Positions 1 to 8,325 of a DNA stretch of 35,839 nt are shown one piece after another. The stretch is taken from positions 1 to 35,839 of the forward strand of contig JBDSLU010000308.1 of NCBI GenBank assembly GCA_039916225.1, read 5' to 3'. Below the pieces are notes generated by a model. It ran no database searches. It was not told where the DNA came from and saw only the letters and a program-made list of their open reading frames with translations. The stretch comes from JBDSLU01 sp039916225 (GTDB taxonomy: Bacteria > Acidobacteriota > Vicinamibacteria > Vicinamibacterales > Vicinamibacteraceae). The translations under genes were made by a program, and so were the position numbers. The stretch's first letter is position 1, and each line of letters begins with the position of its first letter.

Positions 1-1257
1 GACGGCCTGGGTCAGGTCGGCAAACACGGTGAGGGTGAACGTCACCGCCCACACGCTGGCGTCGGTCAGGCCGGTGCGGAAGATGTCGGGGATCTCGGCC
101 CAGTCGCCCATGTTCCAGGCGACCATCACGAGGATCGCCGCCAGCACCGGCATCGGGATCAGCGCGGCGAGCGGCGCCGCCCACAGCACGATGGCCAGCA
201 GCGTCAGCGCGTGGACGATGCCGGCGACCGGCGTCTTGGCGCCGGAGCGGATGTTCGTGGCGGTGCGGGCGAGCGCGCCGGTGGCTGGCAGGCCGCCGAA
301 GAGGGGAGAGGCGATGTTGGCGACGCCTTGCGCGACCAGTTCGACGTTCGGGTTGTGGCGGTCGCCGCTCATTCGGTCGGCGACGGTCGCCGACATCAGC
401 GACTCGATGCCGCCGAGCATCGCCACCGTGAACGCCGACGGCAGGAGGCCGATGACGAGGTCGAGCCGGAAGGCCGGGACGACGAACGCCGGCCAGCCGC
501 TCGGGATGCCGTGGAAGCGTGAGTCCACCGTCGCGACCGGCAGGCCGAGCGCGACCACGGCAACGGTCCCCGCCAGCAACGCGACGATCGCGCCAGGAAT
601 GCGCGTCTTCAGCGTCGTGCACAGAATCAGCACGAGCAGCGTCGCCACGCTGAGGACCGCGGTCGTCGGGTCGGTGGTCGGCAGGGCCCGCCCGATTTCA
701 GCCATGCGTCCGACGAAGTCGTCGGGCATCCGGGCCATCGACAAGCCGAGGAACTCGCGCAGCTGCGTCGTCGCGATGATGATCGCGATGCCGTTGGTGA
801 AGCCGACCACGACCGGTCGCGGGATGAAGCGGATGGCGCCGCCCATGCCGGACAGGCCCAGCAGGACCAGCATGACGCCGCCCATCATCGTGCACATGAA
901 CAGCCCGGACACGCCGTGCTGGGCGACGATGCCGGCGATCACGACGACGAAGGCGCCGGTCGGCCCGCCGATCTGGACCATCGATCCGCCGCCGGCCGAG
1001 ATGATCGTGCCGGTCACGATGGCGCAATAGATGCCGGCCTCGGGTGGCAGGCCCGAGGCAATGGCGAAGGCCATCGCCAGCGGCAGCGCGACGAGGCCGA
1101 CGGTCAGGCCGGCGGTCAGGTCGGCGCCGAACGTCTGCCACGAGTAGCGACGCAGCGCGATGAGGAGCTTGGGGAGGGCCGGCCGTCGAACCGGGGCGTC
1201 GAGTGCCGCCGGGCCCGGCTCGACCGGTGCCGCGGTCGCCGCGGCGTCGGGCGTCAT
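1..1257 (-). CDS. SulP-family inorganic anion permease, C-terminal part outside the window
   Basis: Reading the minus strand from the ATG at 1257 gives 419 uninterrupted residues that run off the left edge. The protein is strongly hydrophobic with many membrane segments from about residue 45 on. Family-typical stretches are visible: GGPTGAFVVV near 97-106, FTNGIAIII near 153-161, and NPNVELVAQGVANIASPLFG near 302-321 followed by GLPATGALARTATN. These mark a SulP transporter, a family that moves sulfate, bicarbonate or dicarboxylates across the inner membrane, usually by H+ or Na+ symport. The C-terminal STAS domain expected in the family would lie beyond the window, so its presence cannot be judged. 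The substrate cannot be told from the sequence. It is divergent from the TerC-like gene, with 132 bases between the two starts. Confidence 0.93.
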   Translation of the reverse strand, partial: MTPDAAATAAPVEPGPAALDAPVRRPALPKLLIALRRYSWQTFGADLTAGLTVGLVALPLAMAFAIASGLPPEAGIYCAIVTGTIISAGGGSMVQIGGPTGAFVVVIAGIVAQHGVSGLFMCTMMGGVMLVLLGLSGMGGAIRFIPRPVVVGFTNGIAIIIATTQLREFLGLSMARMPDDFVGRMAEIGRALPTTDPTTAVLSVATLLVLILCTTLKTRIPGAIVALLAGTVAVVALGLPVATVDSRFHGIPSGWPAFVVPAFRLDLVIGLLPSAFTVAMLGGIESLMSATVADRMSGDRHNPNVELVAQGVANIASPLFGGLPATGALARTATNIRSGAKTPVAGIVHALTLLAIVLWAAPLAALIPMPVLAAILVMVAWNMGDWAEIPDIFRTGLTDASVWAVTFTLTVFADLTQAV

Positions 1258-1389
1258 GGCGCGAGGACTATCGGTGCCGCATGGCAGGGGCGATAGAGCC
1301 GCCCGCCGTCGGATACCGGTCCGGCGGCTGGGCCGCGGGCTCGCTCATCCGATGGGCTGGGATACCATGCGTCGCGAGGTGCTCGCTCC

Positions 1390-2235
1390 GTGACGCGTAT
1401 CCCTGTCGTGCTCGTGACTCTGGTGTTGATGCTGCTCGCGTCGCCGCTGCTGGCGGCCTTCGCCGAGCCAGCCGGTCCGCCTGCTGCGGTGAGCGGCGAT
1501 CTGCTCAGCGCCGCCGGCCTGATCTCGCTGCTGACGCTGGTCGCGCTCGAGGTGGTCCTCGGCATCGACAACGTGATCTTCATCGCCATCCTGGCCGGTC
1601 GCCTGCCCGCGGCCGAGCAGCCCAAGGCCCGCCGCCTCGGCATCGCCATGGCGGTCGTCTCGCGCATCGCGCTGCTGCTGAGCATCTCGTGGGTGATGCG
1701 CCTGACCGAGCCGCTCTTCTCGATCGGCAGCTGGGCGCTCTCCGGCAAGTCGCTGATCCTGCTCGGCGGCGGGTTGTTCCTGATCGCCAAGAGCACCTAC
1801 GAGATCCACGACAAGCTCGAGGGCGCCGAAGAGACGCACGGCGCCGGCGGCAAGGGCGCGTTGACGGCCGTCGTCCTCCAGATCATGGTGGTCGACATCG
1901 TCTTCTCGCTCGACTCGGTGATCACGGCGGTCGGCATGACGCCGCACGTCCCGGTGATGATCATCGCGGTGCTGGTCGCCGCCGGCATCATGCTGGTGTT
2001 CGCGGGCCCGATCAGCTCGTTCGTGCACCGGCATCCGACGATGAAGATGCTGGCGCTGTCGTTCCTGATCCTGATCGGCGTGATGCTGGTTGGCGAGGCC
2101 TTCGGCCAGCACGTCGACAAGGGCTACATCTACTTCGCGATGGCGTTCTCGCTCGGCGTCGAGTTCATCAACATGCGCCTGCGGGCCAAGACGACGCCAG
2201 TCGACCTGCGGCACTCCGAGATGCCGCACGAGTGA
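1390..2235 (+). CDS. TerC-family integral membrane protein (YkoY/YjbE-like metal exporter)
   Basis: A 281-residue protein starting with GTG. The first 26 residues look like a signal peptide or first membrane helix; further hydrophobic segments follow through to about residue 265. Acidic membrane motifs of the TerC family are present: LGIDNVIF (Asp60) and VVDIVFSLDSVITAVG (Asp169, Asp175). Members of this family export Mn2+ or other metals or are tied to tellurite resistance; in several bacteria they load metal onto exported proteins. A purine-rich GAGGTG lies 8 bases before the GTG, and a TACCAT hexamer further upstream could be a -10 element. It converges on signal peptidase I, with a shared hairpin between them. 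The metal is not deducible. Confidence 0.93.
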   Translation: MTRIPVVLVTLVLMLLASPLLAAFAEPAGPPAAVSGDLLSAAGLISLLTLVALEVVLGIDNVIFIAILAGRLPAAEQPKARRLGIAMAVVSRIALLLSISWVMRLTEPLFSIGSWALSGKSLILLGGGLFLIAKSTYEIHDKLEGAEETHGAGGKGALTAVVLQIMVVDIVFSLDSVITAVGMTPHVPVMIIAVLVAAGIMLVFAGPISSFVHRHPTMKMLALSFLILIGVMLVGEAFGQHVDKGYIYFAMAFSLGVEFINMRLRAKTTPVDLRHSEMPHE

Positions 2236-2284
2236 GCCGGTGCGGCCGGCGCGCGCAGCGGCCTGCGTTGAAGTTTTGAAGCTT

Positions 2285-2318
2285 TGCTCGGAGCTTGCTC
2301 GGAGCTTGCTCCGAGCAA
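2285..2318. terminator. Bidirectional terminator-like hairpin between terC-like gene and lepB
   Basis: An 11-bp perfect inverted repeat (2295-2305 and 2308-2318, TTGCTCGGAGC/GCTCCGAGCAA) lies between two convergent stop codons. The left arm is present twice in tandem (TGCTCGGAGCT at 2285-2295 and 2296-2306), so two alternative foldings are possible. The A/T ends of the stem make it plausible as a terminator in both directions, although no long T-run follows. Confidence 0.6.
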
Positions 2319-2340
2319 CTTGCAGAATCTGCGATCCGGG

Positions 2341-2931
2341 CTAGAACAGCGTCACCGTGGAGAGCGGCCACCAGCGGGCCTGGACGCGGCCGACGATGGC
2401 CTCGCGCGGCACGGGGCCCCAGTGCCGGCTGTCCGAGCTGCGGTTGCGGTGGTCGCCCATCACCACGTAGTAGGCGGGCGGCACCGTGTAGGGGCCCCAG
2501 TCCTCGTGGCTCCGGAAGTCCGCCGGCACGTAGCGGTCGTCCAACTGACGGCCGTTGACCGTGACCCGGCCGTTGCGGATGAGGACGACGTCCCCTTCTT
2601 CGGCGATGATGCGCTTGACGAACAGGCGGTTCGGGGCGACCGGCACGTGGAACATGACGATGTCGCCAGGTGTCGGATTTCCGATGCGGTACGTCAGGCG
2701 ATCGACGACCAGCCGATCCTGGTTGGCCAGCGTCGGCGCCATGCTGTGGCCCTCGACGCGGGCCAGCTGCACGGTGAATCCCATCGCCAAGGCGATCCCC
2801 GCGGTCGTGGCAAATGCATACCGCGTCACGGTTTGCGCCAGCAGCGCGAGCGATGCTGGGCGGGGGGCGGTGGCAAGCGAGGAAGCGAAGCGCATGGGCG
2901 CGTGGAAGCGGGGGGCCGGTCGCGCCAACAT
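2341..2931 (-). CDS. lepB: Signal peptidase I (S26 family)
   Basis: A 196-residue protein with one membrane helix at about 35-58, then the S26 catalytic domain. The catalytic serine is in GHSMAPTL (Ser63) and the general-base lysine in RLFVKRIIAEEGD (Lys106). The conserved box MGDHRNRSSDSRHWGPVP is at 158-175. It removes signal peptides from secreted pre-proteins on the outer face of the inner membrane. The length is that of short, single-anchor type enzymes rather than the longer two-anchor E. coli form. Starts at ATG 2931; an internal ATG (residue 13) would also leave the helix intact, so the first 12 residues are uncertain. It is divergent from the PilT-like gene and converges on the TerC-like gene. 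Acidobacteria often have several lepB copies, so this may not be the only one. Confidence 0.95.
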   Translation of the reverse strand: MLARPAPRFHAPMRFASSLATAPRPASLALLAQTVTRYAFATTAGIALAMGFTVQLARVEGHSMAPTLANQDRLVVDRLTYRIGNPTPGDIVMFHVPVAPNRLFVKRIIAEEGDVVLIRNGRVTVNGRQLDDRYVPADFRSHEDWGPYTVPPAYYVVMGDHRNRSSDSRHWGPVPREAIVGRVQARWWPLSTVTLF

Positions 2932-3014
2932 GGCGTCCGGTCGCTGGCAGGCTCTAGTGCAAAGTGACTGCCGGCCGACACGCCGCTTCCGGTGAGACGA
3001 GCGGCAGGCGAAGC

Positions 3015-4217
3015 ATGAACGAACCCGAAGACCTGGAAGCGCTGCTGCGCGAACTGCACGAGGAGGCCCCGGTGCCGACCCCCGGCCGGTCGCGCGGACC
3101 CCTGGCCAGCCCCGCCGGCGGGCCGACCCTGGAGCCGTCCGCCCCGGCCGGTGGCGACCGGGCTCGCCTCGACGCCTGGCTGCGCGAGCTGGTGACGCGC
3201 CGGGCCAGCGATCTGCTGTTGGTGGCGGGCGCGCCGGCGGCGATCCGCGTCGATGGCCGCGTGGTCTCGCTCGGTGGCGCGCCCCTCGACGGTGAGGCGA
3301 TCGAGGCGGCCGTCCTCGACACGCTGCCGCCGCACGCCGCGGCGCACTACCGCGACATCGGCATCGCCGACGCCTCCTACCGCCTGATCAACGCCGGCCG
3401 GTTCCGCATCAACCTGCATCGCGAACGCGGCCGAGCGGCGGCGGCGATCCGGGCCCTGCCGGCGGACGTGCCGCGGCTGGCGTCCCTCCACCTGCCGCCG
3501 GGCGTCGAGGCGCTCTCGCAGTTGCACCGGGGCCTGGTCCTGATCGGTGGCCCGACCGGCTCGGGCAAGTCGACGACCCTGGCCGCCATCGTCGACGAGA
3601 TCAATCGTCGCGACGAGCGCCACATCATCGTCATCGAGGATCCGACCGAGTACGAGCACGCCCACCGGCGCAGCCTGGTCGAGCACATCGAGATCGGCAT
3701 CGATGCTCCTGATTTCCCGACGGCGCTGCGGGCGGCGTTGCGCCAGGCGCCGGACGTCATCATCGTCGGCGAGATGCGCGATCCCGAGACGATGCGGATC
3801 GCGCTCGCCGCGGCCGAGACCGGCCACCTCGTCCTGTCGAGCGTCCACACCACCGACGTCGCGTCGAGCGTGTCGCGCATCGCCGACTCGTTCCCGCCGG
3901 AGCGGCAGAACACCATCCGCCAGGAGCTGTCGATGGCGCTGACCGCCCTGATGACGCAGACGCTGTTGCCACGCATCGGCGGCGGACGCGTCCCGGCCGC
4001 CGAGCTGCTGATGGTCGGCTACGGCGCTCGCCAGCACATCCGCAAGGACGCCCTGCAGCACCTGCATCAGGAGATCACCATCACCCGGCGGCAGGGTTCG
4101 ATCGCGCTCGAGGAATCGCTGGCGCGCCTGGTCCGCGAGAAGCTGGTGGAGCACAAGGACGCCCTCGCCCGGGCGGCCCATCCCGAGGAGTTCGAGCGGG
4201 CCGTCCGCGGGTCCTGA
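3015..4217 (+). CDS. PilT/PilU-type twitching motility ATPase
   Basis: A 400-residue protein from ATG 3015. An in-frame GTG 51 bases upstream is possible but would add a sequence that overlaps the promoter region. Residues 1-50 are a Pro/Gly-rich extension not usual for PilT. Then comes the PAS-like N-domain (about 50-150) and the secretion ATPase core: Walker A GPTGSGKST (179-187), Asp box VIEDPTEY (206-213), Walker B DVIIVGE (247-253) and His box TGHLVLSSVHTTD (269-281). The family forms hexameric motors that retract type IV pili. The canonical C-terminal AIRNLIRE motif of PilT is not seen, so it may be nearer to PilU or to a divergent PilT. No other pilus genes are in the window. The sensor kinase follows 259 bases downstream. 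Confidence 0.92.
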   Translation: MNEPEDLEALLRELHEEAPVPTPGRSRGPLASPAGGPTLEPSAPAGGDRARLDAWLRELVTRRASDLLLVAGAPAAIRVDGRVVSLGGAPLDGEAIEAAVLDTLPPHAAAHYRDIGIADASYRLINAGRFRINLHRERGRAAAAIRALPADVPRLASLHLPPGVEALSQLHRGLVLIGGPTGSGKSTTLAAIVDEINRRDERHIIVIEDPTEYEHAHRRSLVEHIEIGIDAPDFPTALRAALRQAPDVIIVGEMRDPETMRIALAAAETGHLVLSSVHTTDVASSVSRIADSFPPERQNTIRQELSMALTALMTQTLLPRIGGGRVPAAELLMVGYGARQHIRKDALQHLHQEITITRRQGSIALEESLARLVREKLVEHKDALARAAHPEEFERAVRGS

Positions 4218-4462
4218 GCGTCAGACAGGGCCTCGTTCCGGTCTCGATCGCCGGTCGGGCACGCGCCTTCGAGCCCTCGAACGCGTCTCAATACTGGGCT
4301 TGCCAACGCCATGGCGCAGGTCCATGCTGTACGACCGGAGCGCTCGTGCGTGACGCGAGCGGCTTCGATGGCTTGACGGTGCTCCCGCGCCCCCGAGCGG
4401 CCGGCCGTCGAGTTCGCAAGCCGGTCGTCGAGGCTCGGCACGAGCCAGGGCCGGCGATGCCC

Positions 4463-4468
4463 AGGGAG
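4463..4468 (+). promoter_or_regulatory. Shine-Dalgarno site deciding the sensor kinase start
   Basis: AGGGAG ends eight bases before ATG 4477. It supports this ATG over later in-frame starts (for example the ATG at residue 10). Confidence 0.6.
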
Positions 4469-4476
4469 CGTGTCCG

Positions 4477-6897
4477 ATGGCGCGCGCGAAGGCCGGGCAA
4501 GCGATGCCCGCCCGCGATGACGTCCGGGAGTCGGCACTCGTCGACGCCGACTCCGCGGCCGCCAGGGTTCACGAGTTCGAGCTCCAGGTGCACCGATTGG
4601 CGCAGGCCAACCGGCAGCTCGCGGAGCGCGAAGCGAGGCTCCGCGCGATCTTCGACGCCGGGCCCGATGCCGTCGCCTTGGTCGGCCGTGACGGCACCAT
4701 CCTCGATCTCAACCCCGCCGGCCGCCAGCTCATCGAGCTCGACGCCAGCTCGCGCATGATCGGGCTGCGGCTCGACACGCTCGCGACGGATCCGCATCGC
4801 GCCGCGTGCCGGTCGCTGGCGACGCGCGTTTTCCGCGGCGAATCCGCGACCGTCGACTTGGAGATCCAGGGCCTGCGCGGACGCCGCTGCTGGATCGAGA
4901 CGCATGCCACGCCGCTGCGCGGCGAGGACGGCGCCGTCACCGCGCTCGTCTGCACCAGCCGCGACATCACCGTCCGGCGCGCCGCCGAGGTGGCGCTGCG
5001 CGATCGCGAAGCCCGCTGGCGCGGCGTGTTCGGTTCGCCGATGGTCGGCATCATGTTCTGGGATCGCTCCGGCGCCATCACCGACGCCAACGACTCGCTG
5101 CTGCAGCTGATCGGCTACACCCGCGAGGATCTCGAGGCCGGTCGCATCTCCTGGCTCGACATGACGCCGGCCGAGGAGCGGCACCTCGACACGAGCGCCC
5201 TCGAGCGCGTGGCGGCGACCGGCGTGTGCGATCCCTACGAGAAGCACTACATCCGCAAGGACGGATCGCGCGTGCCGATCGTGATCGGCGCGGCGATGAT
5301 CGCCGGCTCGAACGAACTCGGCGTGGCCTACGTGCAGGACATCACCGCGCGCCGGCACGCCGAAGTCCAGCTGCGCGAGAGCGAAGCCCGCTTTCGCAAC
5401 ATGGCGGAGAACGCGCCGCTGATCTTGTGGGTGGCCGACGGGCAGGGCGAGTGCACCTACGTCAACCAGAACTGGTTCCAGTTCAGCGGCCAGGCGCCCG
5501 AGCAGGCGCTCGGTCACGGCTTGTTCACGGCCCTCCATCCCGACGATGCAGTCGAGAGCGAGCGATTGTTCCGCGACGCGGCGGCCCGACACATCCCCTG
5601 GCATCACGAGTGCCGGGTGCGACGCCGGGACGGCATCTACCGCCACATGAGCAACACGGCCTCGCCGCGGTTCGGTCCCAGCGGCGAATTCCTCGGCTAC
5701 GTTGGCCTGCTGATGGACATCCAGGACCGCAAGGACGCCGAAGTGGCGCGGCTGCGACTGGAGGCTCCCCTCCGGCAGGCGCAGAAGATGGAGGCCCTCG
5801 GCACGCTCGCCGGCGGCGTGGCGCACGACTTCAACAACATCCTCGGCACGATCATCGGCAACGTGGAACTGGCGCGGGAGGATCTCGTGGCGGAGCACCC
5901 GGCACAGGAGAGTCTGGCGGAAGTGGAGAAGGCGAGCGCGCGGGCGCGCGAGCTCGTCCAGCAGATCCTCACGTTCGGTCGACGGCAGCCCGACGAGCGA
6001 CGCGTCATCGGCCTGCGCGAGGTGATCGAGGAATCGATGCGGCTGCTGCGCGCCAGCCTTCCGGCGGGTGTCGAGCTGGTGACCGGCTTCGCCCGCGACG
6101 TGCCCAACGTCCTCGCCGATCGATCGCGGATCCACCAGGTGGTGATGAACCTGTGCACCAACGGCTGGCAGGCGATTCCCGGCGGTGTCGGCCGCATCAC
6201 CGTCTCGCTGTCGACCGTCCGCGTCACCGAAGGTGAAGGCCCGGCCGGCTTGCGCCCGGGCCGTTACGCCTGCCTGACCGTGAGCGACACCGGTTCCGGC
6301 ATCGACCCGGCGATCGTCGATCGCATCTTCGATCCGTTCTTCACGACCAAGGCGCCGGGCGAAGGCACCGGCCTCGGCCTTTCGGTGGTCGACGGCATCG
6401 TCAAGAGTCACGACGGCACCATCGCCGTCGAGACGGTGCCTGGGCAGGGCGCCACGTTCCGCGCCTACTTTCCTGGCGTCGACGCCGAGGTCGCGGCCCG
6501 GGCGGTCGAGCCGCGGCCGGCCCCGGTGGGGCGCGGCCAGCGCGTTCTCTATCTGGACGACGAGGTGTCGCTCGTCAACCTCACCGCGCGGCTGCTCGGC
6601 CGCTCCGGCTACCAGGTCGAGGGCTTCACCAGGCCGGCCGAGGCGATCGCCGCCTTCACCGCCGACCCGCAGCGCTTCGACGTGGTCGTGTCGGACATGA
6701 ACATGCCGACGGCCACCGGGCTGTCGGTGGCGGCGGAGATCCTGCGGCTGCGTCCCGACGTGCCGGTCGCGCTCATCTCCGGCTTCGTGACCGACGAACT
6801 GGCCGCGCGGGCCGATGCGCTCGGTGTCCGGGCCGTCATCTACAAGCCGAACCTGACGCGAGACCTGGCGCCTTTGATCAGCAGGCTGCTGAGCTGA
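4477..6897 (+). CDS. Hybrid sensor histidine kinase, PAS-PAS-PAS-HisKA-HATPase-REC
   Basis: An 806-residue, apparently cytosolic protein without membrane segments. A short coiled coil (about 28-55) leads into three PAS domains, at about 50-168, 175-295 and 302-422, each ending in the usual DIT/DIQ-type junction. The phosphorylated histidine is His450 in GGVAHDFNNILG, typical of NtrB-like HisKA domains. The HATPase has the N-box around 558-562, DTGSGID (604-610) and GEGTGLGL (628-635). The C-terminal receiver has Asp694/Asp695, the phospho-acceptor Asp740 in VVSDMNMP, Ser768 and Lys790. The kinase thus passes phosphate His450 to Asp740, but no output domain or partner regulator is encoded nearby. 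The signal is unknown; no haem or flavin motif is evident. Confidence 0.94.
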   Translation: MARAKAGQAMPARDDVRESALVDADSAAARVHEFELQVHRLAQANRQLAEREARLRAIFDAGPDAVALVGRDGTILDLNPAGRQLIELDASSRMIGLRLDTLATDPHRAACRSLATRVFRGESATVDLEIQGLRGRRCWIETHATPLRGEDGAVTALVCTSRDITVRRAAEVALRDREARWRGVFGSPMVGIMFWDRSGAITDANDSLLQLIGYTREDLEAGRISWLDMTPAEERHLDTSALERVAATGVCDPYEKHYIRKDGSRVPIVIGAAMIAGSNELGVAYVQDITARRHAEVQLRESEARFRNMAENAPLILWVADGQGECTYVNQNWFQFSGQAPEQALGHGLFTALHPDDAVESERLFRDAAARHIPWHHECRVRRRDGIYRHMSNTASPRFGPSGEFLGYVGLLMDIQDRKDAEVARLRLEAPLRQAQKMEALGTLAGGVAHDFNNILGTIIGNVELAREDLVAEHPAQESLAEVEKASARARELVQQILTFGRRQPDERRVIGLREVIEESMRLLRASLPAGVELVTGFARDVPNVLADRSRIHQVVMNLCTNGWQAIPGGVGRITVSLSTVRVTEGEGPAGLRPGRYACLTVSDTGSGIDPAIVDRIFDPFFTTKAPGEGTGLGLSVVDGIVKSHDGTIAVETVPGQGATFRAYFPGVDAEVAARAVEPRPAPVGRGQRVLYLDDEVSLVNLTARLLGRSGYQVEGFTRPAEAIAAFTADPQRFDVVVSDMNMPTATGLSVAAEILRLRPDVPVALISGFVTDELAARADALGVRAVIYKPNLTRDLAPLISRLLS

Positions 6898-6911
6898 GCA
6901 ACCGGCCGATC

Positions 6912-7020
6912 AACTTCCAACTTCCAACTTCCAACTTCCAACGACCAAGGCACTCCCAAGCACCAACTCCCAACCCGCTGGGCCGGCCCTTCTTGGCAGT
7001 TGGAAGTTGGGAGTGCCTTG
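6912..7020. repeat. Tandem heptamer and inverted repeat between convergent genes
   Basis: Four perfect copies of AACTTCC (6912-6939) are followed by related sequence. A 14-bp perfect inverted repeat has arms CAAGGCACTCCCAA (6946-6959) and TTGGGAGTGCCTTG (7007-7020), and the left heptamers can also pair with GTTGGAAGTTGG on the right. It lies between the convergent kinase and MBL-hydrolase genes, so it may end transcription. The period of 7 could also mark a slippage-prone microsatellite. Confidence 0.7.
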
Positions 7021-7048
7021 TCCGTTGGCGTGTGGAGGTTGGACGTTG

Positions 7049-7792
7049 TCAGAGTTCGATCGTGAGCCCGTCCTCGGCGACCTCGACGTCGAGATCGCCG
7101 AGATGGGCGAGCATCGAGGTGCCGAGGTGGGTGAGCACGGTGCGGCGGGCGCGCAGCTCGCCGAGCGCCGGCCGCAGCTCGCGGTAGTGCAGGTGCGACG
7201 GGATCGGCGCGTCGTAGCCGGTGCACTCGCAGATGAACAGATCGGCGTCGCGGGCGATTTCTGCGAGCGCCGGTGTCCACGCCGTGTCGCCCGAGAACGC
7301 GACGACGCGGCCGCCGACGCTGACGCGCAGGCCATAGGCGGTCGAGCCGCTCGGGTGGATCACCGGTACCGGCAGCACGCCGAGGGGACCGACCGCGAGT
7401 GCCTCGCGATCCTTGAACTCGATGAAGCGGAGCAGCAGGTTCTCGACCTTGGCCGGCGCGCCGGGGTAGAGGCAGCCGAGCGTGTCCATCACGCGCAGCC
7501 GCGTGCCGACCGGCCCGACGATCGTCAGCAGCTTGGTGCGCGGCGCGTTGTAGCACGCGTCCATCAGCAGGAACGGGATGCCGCCGAAGTGGTCGCCGTG
7601 CAGGTGGCTGACGACGATCGCGTCGATTGCGGCGACGTCCATCTGCAGATGACGCATCACCGCGATCGTCGTGGCGCCGCAATCGAACAGCGCCTGGTAG
7701 CCGTCGGCGGCGACGTGGAAGGCGGTGTGCAGCCGCCCTCCGTTGCAGAAGGCGTCACCCGTGCCGAGGAAGAGGACCGAGGCGCCGGCCAT
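7049..7792 (-). CDS. MBL-fold metal-dependent hydrolase (RNase Z-like)
   Basis: A 247-residue protein with the metallo-beta-lactamase metal site: HLHGDH (63-68), His146, Asp169 (FSGDT) and His222 (LTHLG). The start GTGDAF and the order of motifs resemble RNase Z/arylsulfatase-like MBL proteins, but it is shorter than true RNase Z and no exosite arm is recognisable. Thus a tRNA-processing role is not claimed. It has no signal peptide. It follows the rhodanese gene by 23 bases on the same strand, so the two are probably co-transcribed. The substrate is unknown. Confidence 0.88.
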   Translation of the reverse strand: MAGASVLFLGTGDAFCNGGRLHTAFHVAADGYQALFDCGATTIAVMRHLQMDVAAIDAIVVSHLHGDHFGGIPFLLMDACYNAPRTKLLTIVGPVGTRLRVMDTLGCLYPGAPAKVENLLLRFIEFKDREALAVGPLGVLPVPVIHPSGSTAYGLRVSVGGRVVAFSGDTAWTPALAEIARDADLFICECTGYDAPIPSHLHYRELRPALGELRARRTVLTHLGTSMLAHLGDLDVEVAEDGLTIEL

Positions 7793-7815
7793 GATGTCGA
7801 AGGCGCGCGCGAGCG

Positions 7816-8286
7816 CTACGCCTTGGCCTTCTGGTGGACGCGCTGGCCCTTGTAGTCGCCCAGTCCGCAGAAGCCCGCCGTCTTGAAGCCCTTCGTCTCG
7901 AGGAGCGTGAGGGCCCGCGAGGCCCGACCGCCGCCGCGGCAGGCGGTGAGGATCACTTTGTCCTTCGGCAGCTCGCCGAGGCGCGCCTCGAGCTGGCCGA
8001 GCGGGATGTGGATGGCGCCCTTGACGGTGCCGGTCTCGTCGATTTCGCTCTGCTCGCGGACGTCGAGCACGACCACGTCGCCCTTGGCGAGCAGGGCGTC
8101 GATGTCGGCGGCCTGCACGCGCTTCGATTCATCGGGGGCCGGACGCGGCGTGGCCGGCGCGGTGGTCGGCGGCATCGGCGCGGGACCCCGGTCGGGGGCC
8201 GCGGGCGACTGGGCGGCGGCGGAGGACGTCGCGGCGAGTGCCGCGGCAGCGAACAGAAGAGCAGGGGTGATGGTCGTTCGAATCAT
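7816..8286 (-). CDS. Exported rhodanese-like domain protein
   Basis: A 156-residue protein from ATG 8286, chosen because GGAG lies about eight bases upstream and because the upstream in-frame ATG at 8310 overlaps a TAGAAT -10-like hexamer. Residues 1-26 form a signal peptide ending near SAAAQS; a Pro/Ala-rich linker (27-55) leads to one rhodanese domain. The motif VVVLDVREQSE and the active loop ACRGGGRAS, with catalytic Cys, are intact. Such single-domain proteins carry sulfane sulfur as a cysteine persulfide; placed in the periplasm here. The partner MBL-fold gene downstream is suggestive of sulfur chemistry, but that protein does not look like a persulfide dioxygenase. Confidence 0.9.
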   Translation of the reverse strand: MIRTTITPALLFAAAALAATSSAAAQSPAAPDRGPAPMPPTTAPATPRPAPDESKRVQAADIDALLAKGDVVVLDVREQSEIDETGTVKGAIHIPLGQLEARLGELPKDKVILTACRGGGRASRALTLLETKGFKTAGFCGLGDYKGQRVHQKAKA

Positions 8287-8308
8287 GGGGACGGTCTCCG
8301 GTGCGGGC

Positions 8309-8314
8309 ATTCTA
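8309..8314 (-). promoter_or_regulatory. TAGAAT -10-like element for the rhodanese gene
   Basis: Minus-strand TAGAAT lies 22 bases before ATG 8286, in the 39-base gap after the upstream gene. It is the same hexamer as before the DMT transporter gene. No clear -35 was found. Confidence 0.35.
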
Positions 8315-8325
8315 CCCGCAGCCGG

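Noticed and set aside
29..1296. Several plus-strand and minus-strand open frames over the first 1.3 kb
   Set aside because: The only frame with real protein character is the edge-crossing minus-strand SulP permease.
6912..7020. Heptamer array considered as a CRISPR
   Set aside because: Units of 7 bases without spacers, no cas genes.
7049..7792. MBL-fold protein as persulfide dioxygenase (ETHE1) partner of the rhodanese
   Set aside because: The N-terminus and motif spacing are RNase Z-like, and no ETHE1-type iron-site pattern was recognised.
8286..8310. ATG at 8310 as start of the rhodanese gene
   Set aside because: It lies inside the TAGAATG promoter-like sequence and has no ribosome site, whereas ATG 8286 has GGAG and starts a normal signal peptide.
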